From Pseudomonas azerbaijanoccidentalis (GTDB lineage: Bacteria; Pseudomonadota; Gammaproteobacteria; Pseudomonadales; Pseudomonadaceae), in contig NZ_JAHSTU010000007.1 of assembly GCF_019145495.1 (NCBI RefSeq), positions 124,001-188,000 of the forward strand: DNA of 64,000 bases, given 5' to 3'. A program made the translations under genes and the position numbers. Shown piece by piece: positions 53,988 to 64,000 of this stretch (position 1 is its first letter; every line of letters begins with the position of its first letter). Below the pieces are notes generated by a model that worked only from the letters and a program-made list of their open reading frames with translations, was not told where the DNA came from and ran no database searches.

Positions 53988-54905
53988 ATGTCCACCACCT
54001 GGCATATCCTCGGCGCTGGCAGTCTCGGCACGTTGTGGGCCACTCGTCTGGCGCGGGCCGGCGTGCCGGTGCGGCTGATCCTGCGCGACAACACGCGTTT
54101 GCAAGCCTATGAAGCGGCTGGCGGATTGACACTGGTCGAGCATGGCCAAGCGCAGCACTACCCGGTGCCTGCCGAAACAGCCGACAGTAAAGAGCCGATC
54201 AATCGCCTGCTGGTGGCCTGCAAAGCCTACGACGCTGAACACGCTGTGGCGAAATTGGCGCCACGCCTGGCGCCTGGGGCCGAGCTGATCCTCTTACAGA
54301 ACGGCCTGGGCAGCCAGGACGCCGTAGCGGCGCAGGTGCCACAGGCTCGCTGCATTTATGCCTCCAGCACCGAAGGCGCTTTTCGCGACGGCGACTGGCG
54401 CGTGGTGTTCGCCGGGCATGGGTTTACGTGGTTGGGTGATGCCAGTCATCCCGTCGCGCCGATCTGGCTGGAGGACTTGAACAGCGCCGGCATTCCCCAC
54501 GAATGGAGTACCGAAATACTCACTCGGCTGTGGCGAAAACTGGCACTCAATTGCGCGATCAACCCGCTGACGGTGCTGCACGACTGCCGCAATGGCGGTT
54601 TGCAGGATCACCACTGCGAAGTTGCCACCCTCTGCGGTGAACTCACCGAGCTGCTTGAGCGCTGCGGTCAGCCGGCGGCGGCCGAAAACCTGCAACAGGA
54701 AGTCGAACGGGTCATTCACGCCACCGCTGCCAATTATTCGTCGATGTACCAGGACGTGAGCAACCAGCGCCGCACCGAAATCAGTTACCTGCTGGGCCAT
54801 GCCTGCAAAGTCGCCGCGCGGCATCAACTCAACCTGCCGCACCTCAACCAGCTGCAACAGCGCCTGATCACCCGCCTGCACAGCCTTGGATTGCCCAGCG
54901 ACTGA
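53988..54905 (+). CDS. panE: 2-dehydropantoate 2-reductase
   Basis: NADPH-dependent ketopantoate reductase of 305 residues, a pantothenate synthesis step. The Rossmann motif ILGAGSLGTLWATRLARAG is at 6-24, followed by LLVACKAYDAEHAV and WRKLALNCAINPLTVLHDCRNG with the catalytic lysine in the latter. Paralogues exist in pseudomonads, so the biosynthetic role is likely, not certain. Confidence 0.92.
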   Translation: MSTTWHILGAGSLGTLWATRLARAGVPVRLILRDNTRLQAYEAAGGLTLVEHGQAQHYPVPAETADSKEPINRLLVACKAYDAEHAVAKLAPRLAPGAELILLQNGLGSQDAVAAQVPQARCIYASSTEGAFRDGDWRVVFAGHGFTWLGDASHPVAPIWLEDLNSAGIPHEWSTEILTRLWRKLALNCAINPLTVLHDCRNGGLQDHHCEVATLCGELTELLERCGQPAAAENLQQEVERVIHATAANYSSMYQDVSNQRRTEISYLLGHACKVAARHQLNLPHLNQLQQRLITRLHSLGLPSD

Positions 54906-54950
54906 GCAGCGGCTACGCTGGCCACTTGTTCCTTTGCAGCGATAAACCTG

Positions 54951-56987
54951 ATGCCATTGCGCCAGCGCCTCGAAAACCTGCCGGTCGGCCAGAAACTTCT
55001 GGCCGCCCTGTTGGTGCTGTTGACCACTGTTCTGCTGGTCGCCAACCTGACCTTCATCAGCGCCGCGTATTACATCTCCCAGGAAAGCATGGCGCCCCAG
55101 GCCTTGCAGACCATCGGCCGCCTGGTGTCGAACCCGAGCCTGATCTCCGAAGCGCTGACTTCACCACAAAGCGCCCAACGCCTGCTCGACGAACTGAACA
55201 GCTACTCGCCGCTGCGTGCCGCTGCACTGTACGACGGCCGGGGCGAACGCCTGGCGCAGTTGCAGCATGGTGATCACTTGAAATTGCCGGAACGTTACCG
55301 GCACATCGAATCGTGGCAAGCCACCGAGTTTCGCAGCAATCAAATCATCACCCTGCCCCGCCCTGGTGCCGCACCGGGCCATCTGCTGCTGGTGGCCAGC
55401 AGTGAATTGCCGATGGCGTTTTACACCGGGACTCTCACAGCCAGTCTCGGGATCCTGATCTTCAGTGTGCTGCTGTGGTTGATCATCGCCCGGCAGATCA
55501 AACGCCTGATTACCCGGCCGATCCATCAGCTCGAAGAGTTGTCGCGGCAAGTGACCCGTGAAGAGAACTACGCACTGCGTGCGTCCCGGGGCAACCACGA
55601 TGAAATTGGCAGCCTCGCTGAGGCATTCAATACGATGCTGTCACGCATCGAGGCGCGGGAGCAGCAGCTCAAACGCGCCCGCGACGACTCCCAGGCGGCT
55701 TATGACCAGGCTCAAGGCCTGGCGGAGGAAACCCGTCACACCAACCGCAAACTGGAGCTTGAAGTCCAGGTGCGCAGCAAGATCGAGAAGAAGCTCACCG
55801 GGTTCCAGAACTACCTCAACAGCATCATCGACTCCATGCCGTCGGCGCTGATCGCCCTCGACGAACAGCTTTACGTGACCCAGTGGAATCAGGAAGCCAG
55901 CGCTCTGTCCGGTACGCGGCTGGATGAAGCCTTGAATCAGCCGATCTTCCTCGCCTTCGAGCCGCTTAAGCCGTTTTTGCCGCAACTCAAGCAAACGGTC
56001 GAGCAACACACCGTGGCCAAGATCGAGCGTGTGACCTGGTTCAAGGATGACGAGCCCCGGCACTATGCCCTGACGTTCTATCCATTGATGGGTGGCGCCG
56101 GGCGTGGCGTGGTGATCCGGATCGACGACATCACCCAACGCCTGTCTCTTGAAGAAATGATGGTGCAATCGGAAAAAATGCTTTCCGTCGGTGGCCTCGC
56201 CGCCGGTATGGCCCATGAGATCAATAATCCGCTCGGCGCGATCCTGCACAACGTACAGAACATTCGCCGACGCCTGTCCCCCGAACTGCCGAAGAACCTC
56301 GAGCAGGCCGAACACATCGGCGTCGAGCTATCGACCGTCAATCAATACCTGCAAGCCCGGGAAGTGCCGCAGCTACTCGACGGCATCCAGCAAGCCGGAG
56401 CCCGAGCGGCGAAGATTGTCACTCACATGCTCAGCTTCAGCCGCCGCAGTACCCGGCAAATGGCGCCGTGCGATCTGCCGGCCCTGATCGATCAGGCGGT
56501 GGAAATCGCCGGTAACGACTTCGACCTGGCTATCGGTTTCGATTTCAAGGGCCAGGCCATCATCCGCCAGTTCGATCCCGCGCTTGGCCCGGTGCCGGGT
56601 ACCGCCAACGAACTGGAGCAAGTGCTGCTCAACCTGCTGAAGAACGCGGCCCAGGCGATTCACCTGCGTGAAGACGACAGCGAGCCGGGGCGGATCATTT
56701 TGCGTACGCGGCTCAATCCGCCGTGGGCGGAGATACAAGTCGAGGACAATGGCATCGGCATGAGCGAAAGCGTGCGCAAGCGGACCTTCGAACCGTTTTT
56801 CACCACCAAGGAAATCGGCCAGGGCACCGGTCTTGGGCTGTCGGTTTCGTACTTCATCATCACCAACAACCATAAAGGGCAGATGGAGGTGCAGTCGACC
56901 CTGGGCCAGGGCACCTGCTTCACCTTGCGCCTGCCATTGGCGGGCACCCCGCTCGTCTCTCAAGAATTCAATCAGCTTTCGAGGTAA
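54951..56987 (+). CDS. Sensor histidine kinase (PA4398-like), orphan
   Basis: Membrane kinase of 678 residues: TM1 (about 15-40), periplasmic domain (41-157), TM2 (about 160-180), HAMP (180-235), a coiled coil, a PAS domain (about 285-395), then HisKA with H422 in AAGMAHEINNPLGAIL and HATPase_c (NLLKNAAQAI, DNGIGM, GTGLGLSVSYFI). No response-regulator gene is adjacent. The neighbours yajQ, panE and the cobalamin adenosyltransferase match the PA4398 locus of P. aeruginosa, where this kinase affects swarming and biofilm formation. Confidence 0.9.
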   Translation: MPLRQRLENLPVGQKLLAALLVLLTTVLLVANLTFISAAYYISQESMAPQALQTIGRLVSNPSLISEALTSPQSAQRLLDELNSYSPLRAAALYDGRGERLAQLQHGDHLKLPERYRHIESWQATEFRSNQIITLPRPGAAPGHLLLVASSELPMAFYTGTLTASLGILIFSVLLWLIIARQIKRLITRPIHQLEELSRQVTREENYALRASRGNHDEIGSLAEAFNTMLSRIEAREQQLKRARDDSQAAYDQAQGLAEETRHTNRKLELEVQVRSKIEKKLTGFQNYLNSIIDSMPSALIALDEQLYVTQWNQEASALSGTRLDEALNQPIFLAFEPLKPFLPQLKQTVEQHTVAKIERVTWFKDDEPRHYALTFYPLMGGAGRGVVIRIDDITQRLSLEEMMVQSEKMLSVGGLAAGMAHEINNPLGAILHNVQNIRRRLSPELPKNLEQAEHIGVELSTVNQYLQAREVPQLLDGIQQAGARAAKIVTHMLSFSRRSTRQMAPCDLPALIDQAVEIAGNDFDLAIGFDFKGQAIIRQFDPALGPVPGTANELEQVLLNLLKNAAQAIHLREDDSEPGRIILRTRLNPPWAEIQVEDNGIGMSESVRKRTFEPFFTTKEIGQGTGLGLSVSYFIITNNHKGQMEVQSTLGQGTCFTLRLPLAGTPLVSQEFNQLSR

Positions 56988-56990
56988 ACC

Positions 56991-57572
56991 ATGGGCTTTC
57001 GCTTGTCGAAGATTTACACCCGCACCGGCGACAAAGGCGAAACCGGGCTGGGTGATGGGCGCCGAGTCCCCAAGGATCATCCGCGGATCGAGGCGATTGG
57101 CGAGGTCGATTCGCTGAACAGTCAGGTCGGTGTTTTGCTGGCCGGGCTCGCCGCGGAAAGTGCCGAGTATCCTGGGCTAAAGGAAGTGATCGAGGTGCTG
57201 GCGCCCTGTCAGCATCGGCTGTTCGACCTTGGTGGCGAACTGGCGATGCCGGAATATCAGGCGTTGAACGCGGCCGAAATCGAGCGCCTGGAAGCGGCAA
57301 TCGATGTGTGGAATGAAGAGTTGGGGCCACTGGAGAATTTCATTCTGCCGGGCGGCTCGGCACTGATTGCCCAAGCCCATGTCTGCCGCAGCCTGGCGCG
57401 CAGTGCCGAGCGGCGTTGCCAGCAGTTGAATGCGATTGAGCCATTGGCCGGGGTTGGCCTGGCTTACATCAATCGGTTGTCGGATTTGTTGTTTGTGGCG
57501 GCGAGGTTGATTGCCAAGCGTCAGGGGGTTGCGGAGATTCTTTGGCAAGCAGCGGCGAAGCCTGAGGTTTAG
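56991..57572 (+). CDS. ATP:cob(I)alamin adenosyltransferase, PduO type
   Basis: Enzyme of 193 residues with the PduO/Cob_adeno_trans start KIYTRTGDKGETGLGDGRRVPKDHPRIEAIGEVDSLNS and later VCRSLARSAERRC. It attaches adenosyl to cobalamin to make the coenzyme used by enzymes such as B12-dependent ribonucleotide reductase. It begins three bases after the kinase stop, so the two are probably coexpressed. Confidence 0.94.
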   Translation: MGFRLSKIYTRTGDKGETGLGDGRRVPKDHPRIEAIGEVDSLNSQVGVLLAGLAAESAEYPGLKEVIEVLAPCQHRLFDLGGELAMPEYQALNAAEIERLEAAIDVWNEELGPLENFILPGGSALIAQAHVCRSLARSAERRCQQLNAIEPLAGVGLAYINRLSDLLFVAARLIAKRQGVAEILWQAAAKPEV

Positions 57573-57591
57573 TCGGCGCCTGTCAGGCCCT

Positions 57592-57666
57592 CATCGCTAG
57601 CAGGCTAGCTCCCACAGTGAATGTGTGGCGCACACAAAACCTGTGGGAGCCAGCCTGCTGGCGATG
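57592..57666. repeat. REP doublet, family B
   Basis: CATCGCTAGCAGGCTAGCTCCCACA and inverted copy ending GCCTGCTGGCGATG, between convergent genes. Confidence 0.88.
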
Positions 57667-57678
57667 TGGCCAGCAGAA

Positions 57679-58623
57679 TCAGGCCTCAGGCCAAAAAGCC
57701 CGAATCCCCGCCACACCTTGGGCACCTGCCGCCCAAGCCTTCTGAACTTCCGCCGGGCCAACACCGCCCAGCAAAAACACCGGTTTGCTAAAGCCATCGA
57801 TCAACGTCGACGCCTGTTCCCAACCCAACGGCTCAGCCTCCGGATGCGTGAGCGTCGGCTGCACTGGCGAGAGGGTCACGAAGTCCACACCCATCTCTTC
57901 AGCCAACGCCAACTCTTCGGCGTTATGGCAGGACGCGGCCAGCCAGCGCGAGGCCGGCAATGGCCGACCGGCCGCCGCGTATTTGCGCAACTGCGCCGAA
58001 GTGATGTGCCAACCGGCGGACGGGAAGTCGCCCAGCCACTCGAACGGCCCCTTGATCATCAACTGCGCCTTGCCGGCGCACAGCCCCGCCGCATCCACGG
58101 CGAGGTCTCGATATTTCGGATCGTAACCATTCGGTGCCCGTAGCTGGATCAGCTTGATACCGCCGGCGATGGCTTTCTGGATACCGCGCAACAAGGCCGG
58201 GGTTTCCAGGTCTTCCGGGGTAATCAGGTACTGCTCGGGCAAGCGTGCCGCCGCGACAATCGGGCGGTTGGCCTCAGGGAATTCGTAGCTCGACAGTTCA
58301 CGGGCGCTAACCCAGGCCAATGGCTGACCTTCGGCGCCGTGTGGCTCACCGGTAAACGCCGAGACTTCCCAGACATCCAGCAACACCTGCTTGTCCGGGT
58401 AATCGTGATGGACCTTGATCAACGGACGCGCCGTGTTGACCACAATGCCCAGCTCTTCCAGCAGCTCGCGGGCCAGGGCGGTCTCGACCGATTCATCGGC
58501 CTCGACCTTGCCACCGGGAAACTCCCACAAACCACCCTGGTGCTGGGTATCGGCACGTCGTGCGATCAGAATCTTGCCACTGTTATCACGGATAACGGCA
58601 GCGGCGACATGGACTCGTTTCAC
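57679..58623 (-). CDS. Nudix hydrolase fused to a ThiE/TenI-like domain
   Basis: Fusion of 314 residues starting at GTG 58623 (GGAGG upstream; GTGA overlap with the GST stop). Residues 1-130 are a MutT domain with the full Nudix box GGKVEADESVETALARELLEELGI, likely sanitising 8-oxo-dGTP. Residues 140-314 resemble thiamine phosphate synthase (LIQLRAPN, HITSAQL, GVDFVTLSPVQPTLTHP, LGGVGPAEV), but the usual DGVHLGQ is changed, so catalysis of thiamine phosphate formation is doubtful. The arrangement is common in pseudomonads. Confidence 0.92.
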   Translation of the reverse strand: MKRVHVAAAVIRDNSGKILIARRADTQHQGGLWEFPGGKVEADESVETALARELLEELGIVVNTARPLIKVHHDYPDKQVLLDVWEVSAFTGEPHGAEGQPLAWVSARELSSYEFPEANRPIVAAARLPEQYLITPEDLETPALLRGIQKAIAGGIKLIQLRAPNGYDPKYRDLAVDAAGLCAGKAQLMIKGPFEWLGDFPSAGWHITSAQLRKYAAAGRPLPASRWLAASCHNAEELALAEEMGVDFVTLSPVQPTLTHPEAEPLGWEQASTLIDGFSKPVFLLGGVGPAEVQKAWAAGAQGVAGIRAFWPEA

Positions 58624-59252
58624 CGCTCGATTTCCTCCAATCCGGCCTTCTGCCAGGCCTTGAAGGCAGGCCATTGGTAGACGGTTTCAACGTAGGCTTC
58701 GTCAGCCGCAGACAGTTCCACCCGATAGGTGCGCAGGCGCACGGCGATCGGCGCAAAAAACGCATCGGCCAATGTAATGCGCCCAAACAGGTACGGGCCG
58801 GTTTCGGTCGCGGCGGCACGGCACTCGGCCCACAAAGCCGACATGCGTTCGACGTCTGCCTGAACATCGGCCGGAACCGGTGACAGCGCGGCGTCATGAC
58901 TCAGGTCGAACGGCATGTTGCCGCGCATGGCGAAGAAACCACTGTGCATCTGCGCACAGGCCGAACGCGCCTGGGCACGGGCGGCAGTGTCTTTGGGCCA
59001 CAGGTTCGCGTCGGGATACTGTTCAGCCAGGTATTCGGCAATCGCCAGGGAGTCGGCGATGGTGCCGTGTTCGGTCTTCAGCAGCGGGACTTTCGCGGTT
59101 GGCGAATGCTTGAGCAAACGCTCGCGTGTATCCGGCTGATTCAGCTTGATCAGTTCTTCGGTGTAAGCAGCGCCAGCCAGATCTAGGGCCAGGGCGCCGC
59201 GCAGGGACCAGGAAGAATGCAGTTTGTCGCCGATGATCAGGTGCAGGCTCAT
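58620..59252 (-). CDS. Glutathione S-transferase family protein
   Basis: Cytosolic GST of 210 residues: thioredoxin-like N-terminal domain with HSSWSLRGALAL and KVPLLKTEHGTIADSLAIAEYLAEQYP (the glutathione-contacting VP and DS residues), then an all-helical C-terminal domain. Substrate unknown. First gene of a two-gene operon with the MutT-ThiE fusion. Confidence 0.92.
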   Translation of the reverse strand: MSLHLIIGDKLHSSWSLRGALALDLAGAAYTEELIKLNQPDTRERLLKHSPTAKVPLLKTEHGTIADSLAIAEYLAEQYPDANLWPKDTAARAQARSACAQMHSGFFAMRGNMPFDLSHDAALSPVPADVQADVERMSALWAECRAAATETGPYLFGRITLADAFFAPIAVRLRTYRVELSAADEAYVETVYQWPAFKAWQKAGLEEIER

Positions 59253-59308
59253 GTTCGGGACCTTTTGATGGGGAGACAGGCCAAAATCTTTAGCGTCTGG
59301 TCATCCGC

Positions 59309-59400
59309 CATCGCGGGCAAGCCCGCTCCCACAGTGATCGCGTTGAACACAGCATTTTGTATACGCCACTGAACTTGTGGGAGCGGGCTTGCCCGCGATG
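59309..59400. repeat. REP doublet, family D
   Basis: CATCGCGGGCAAGCCCGCTCCCACA and its perfect inverted copy, about 42 bases apart, after the argJ stop (argJ reads leftward). Confidence 0.92.
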
Positions 59401-59414
59401 GGGTCGACACGGTC

Positions 59415-60632
59415 TTAAGTACGGTACTCGGCGTTGATTTTCACGTACTCGTGGGACAGGTCGGTGGTCCAGATGGTTTCGCTGCAATCACCGCGACCCA
59501 GCTCGATACGGATGGTGATTTCTTCTTGCTGCATCACCGCCGCGCCCTGCGCTTCGGTGTAAGTCGCCGCACGCGCACCACGGCTGGCAATGCACACGTC
59601 GCCGAGGAACACGTCGATCTTGCTCACGTCGAGGTTCGGCACACCGGCTCGGCCTACGGCGGCCAGGATGCGGCCCCAGTTCGGGTCGGAGGCGAACAGT
59701 GCAGTCTTGATCAACGGCGAGTGCGCCACGGTGTAACCGACGTCCAGGCATTCCTGATGATTACCGCCACCGTTGACTTCAACGGTCACGAACTTGGTGG
59801 CGCCTTCGCCGTCACGCACGATGGCCTGGGCCACGTCCATGCACACTTCGAACACCGCTTGCTTCAACTTGGCGAACAGCTCGCCTTCGGCGCGGGTGAT
59901 TTCCGGCAATGCTGCCTGACCGGTAGCGATCAGCATGCAGCAGTCGTTGGTGGAGGTGTCACCGTCGATGGTGATGCGGTTGAACGACTTGTTGGCGCCG
60001 TCCAGCATCAGGTTTTGCAGCACGTCGCGGGCGACTTTGGCATCGGTGGCGATGTAGCCGAGCATGGTCGCCATGTTCGGACGAATCATGCCCGCACCTT
60101 TACTGATGCCGGTGACGGTGATGGTCACGCCGTCGTGCTGGAACTGGCGGCTGGCACCTTTTGGCAGGGTGTCAGTGGTCATGATGCCGGTGGCGGCCGC
60201 TTCCCAGTTGTTGACCGACAGATCGTCGAGGGCCGCTTGCAGCGCGCCTTCGATTTTCTCGACCGGCAATGGCTCGCCGATCACACCGGTGGAGTACGGC
60301 AGCACCTGGCTGGCGTCTACGCCGGTCAGTTCGGCCAGTTTGGCGCAGGTGCGTTCGGCAGCCGCCAGGCCTGGCTCGCCGGTACCGGCGTTGGCATTGC
60401 CGGTGTTGGTCAGCAGGTAACGCACCGGACCTTGCACGCGCTGCTTGGCGAGAATCACCGGCGCTGCGCAGAAAGCGTTCAGGGTGAATACGCCCGCCAC
60501 TGTGGAGCCTTCGGCACAGCGCATGACCACGACATCCTTGCGCCCCGGGCGCTTGATACCGGCCGAGGCGATACCGAGTTCAAAACCGGCAACCGGGTGC
60601 AACGTTGGCAAAGGACCAAGACCAACAGCCAT
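59415..60632 (-). CDS. argJ: Glutamate N-acetyltransferase/amino-acid acetyltransferase ArgJ
   Basis: Ornithine acetyltransferase of 405 residues that recycles the acetyl group in arginine synthesis. It is self-cleaved before T189 in KGAGMIRPNMATML, the nucleophile of the beta subunit. LLTNTGNANAGTG and YSTGVIGEPLP are family motifs. TAGGAG precedes the start. It is the synthetic counterpart to the degradative arc genes 36 kb away. Confidence 0.97.
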   Translation of the reverse strand: MAVGLGPLPTLHPVAGFELGIASAGIKRPGRKDVVVMRCAEGSTVAGVFTLNAFCAAPVILAKQRVQGPVRYLLTNTGNANAGTGEPGLAAAERTCAKLAELTGVDASQVLPYSTGVIGEPLPVEKIEGALQAALDDLSVNNWEAAATGIMTTDTLPKGASRQFQHDGVTITVTGISKGAGMIRPNMATMLGYIATDAKVARDVLQNLMLDGANKSFNRITIDGDTSTNDCCMLIATGQAALPEITRAEGELFAKLKQAVFEVCMDVAQAIVRDGEGATKFVTVEVNGGGNHQECLDVGYTVAHSPLIKTALFASDPNWGRILAAVGRAGVPNLDVSKIDVFLGDVCIASRGARAATYTEAQGAAVMQQEEITIRIELGRGDCSETIWTTDLSHEYVKINAEYRT

Positions 60633-60692
60633 GAATGCGCTCCTAACTAGATGATTTCAGCACCGCTCGGCAGGAGCAGTGGTTTAAATGGC

Positions 60693-60726
60693 AAAACGCC
60701 GCGACGGCACAGGCCGGTCGCGGCGC
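60693..60726 (-). terminator. Terminator of secA
   Basis: Minus strand CGCCGCGAC/GTCGCGGCG stem followed by TTTT, 27 bases after the secA stop. Confidence 0.8.
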
Positions 60727-60752
60727 GGGTATTTCAGCGTTTGTAACGGGTT

Positions 60753-63488
<2,736 letters not shown>

Positions 63489-63795
63489 ATCGGCAGGATC
63501 TTCCACACTAAAGGGATGGAGGGCGGCCCCGTGAGTCGCCCGTGCAGCCCTTATGGCCGCATGCGAACGAGTATTCTACCCGGAAACGGTGTTGAGGAAA
63601 GTGGCGATATTCCACGATGCTGGCACTGCGCTTTGACGGGGCTCACTTAAAATAAGGGCGTTTTGCTCAACTTCAACCCGTTCAGGCAAGAAGTTAGTTG
63701 TTGATTTAATGGGTAAAGCATCCACAAAAGCAATGGGCGAGTGCATTCGGTGCTTTCTGCTACCATGGCGGCTCTGTTACTTCAGGTGTCTGATC
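63489..63795. other. Divergent intergenic region secA / DUF721
   Basis: About 307 bases with no credible gene. No clear Fur, ANR or palindromic element seen; it must hold the promoters of both flanking genes, which I could not place with confidence. Confidence 0.5.
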
Positions 63796-64000
63796 ATGGC
63801 ATTTCGCCCTCTTACGGCCAGAGCACCCGCCGTTCTCCTTCGCGAAGCCAAGCCGCTCAAAGCCATTCTCGGCCACGCTCAACGCCTGGGTCATCTGCAA
63901 CGCCTGCTGGAAAGCCAACTGCAACCCGCCGCTCGTGAGCATTGCCATGTGGCGTCCTGGCGCGAAGGCAGTTTGCTGCTGATTGTTACGGATGGCCATT
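63796..64000 (+). CDS. DUF721 (DciA-like) protein, 5' part only
   Basis: The reading frame opens at ATG 63796 and runs off the window end; 68 residues are visible (MAFRPLTARAPAVLLREAKP, then LGHLQRLLESQLQPAAREHC and ASWREGSLLLIVTDGH). The pattern resembles DUF721 proteins, some of which (DciA) load the replicative helicase. Divergence from secA agrees with the usual Pseudomonas order. Incomplete, so the call is limited. Confidence 0.78.
   Translation, partial: MAFRPLTARAPAVLLREAKPLKAILGHAQRLGHLQRLLESQLQPAAREHCHVASWREGSLLLIVTDGH

Overview
The window reads as a chromosomal core segment of a Pseudomonas of the fluorescens/putida lineage. The evidence is Entner-Doudoroff genes next to gap-1 and the GltR/GtrS pair, the arcDABC arginine deiminase operon, a GcsR-controlled glycine cleavage operon, the tol-pal/ruv/aspS block, an OprD-family porin, and many short palindromic REP pairs of Pseudomonas type in the gaps. 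I see no phage, insertion sequence, integron, CRISPR array or rRNA. Gene density is high, and every complete gene I called reads open without frameshift.

Layout. 0.1-7.1 kb: central sugar metabolism, with gtrS-gltR and edd-glk on the minus strand and gap-1 and mgsA on the plus strand; two HexR-like operators lie between edd and gap-1. 7.1-12.7 kb: an iron-starvation haem uptake cluster (ECF sigma factor, FecR-type anti-sigma, TonB-dependent receptor with signalling domain, haem oxygenase, DUF454 membrane protein). A Fur box precedes the sigma gene. An identical bipartite motif precedes both the receptor and the haem oxygenase and is probably the promoter recognised by this sigma factor. 12.9-16.5 kb: a chemoreceptor and an unusual class III CoA-transferase. 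16.6-23.7 kb: two divergent arcD paralogues, then arcA, arcB, arcC and a DUF5064 gene. 23.9-32.5 kb: gcsR, then gcvH-gcvP-sdaA-gcvT (no glyA) with three GcsR-like sites and a sigma-54 promoter, then a cold-shock gene with a long leader.

32.5-53.9 kb: an RDD protein, nadA, tRNA-Lys, queC-queE, the tol-pal operon (ybgC-tolQRAB-pal-cpoB), ruvC, ruvA and ruvB, yebC, aspS, an FmdB zinc ribbon, an RHH_4 protein, a Dps ferritin, a membrane-anchored cold-shock protein, slyX, a HIT protein, an OprD-family porin with a long leader, mscS and yajQ. 54.0-64.0 kb: panE, an orphan hybrid-free histidine kinase, a PduO-type cobalamin adenosyltransferase, a MutT-ThiE fusion, a GST, argJ, secA and the start of a DUF721 gene running off the right edge.

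The regions are mostly independent housekeeping units. Common regulatory themes are carbon catabolite control (HexR operators, A-rich Hfq/Crc-like motifs before gap-1 and sdaA), oxygen limitation (an ANR-like box before arcD), iron limitation (Fur plus ECF sigma) and amino-acid sensing (GcsR). Thirteen REP doublets and one single REP sit just outside genes, often right after stop codons. Statements on orthologues and synteny come from memory of Pseudomonas genomes, not from a search.
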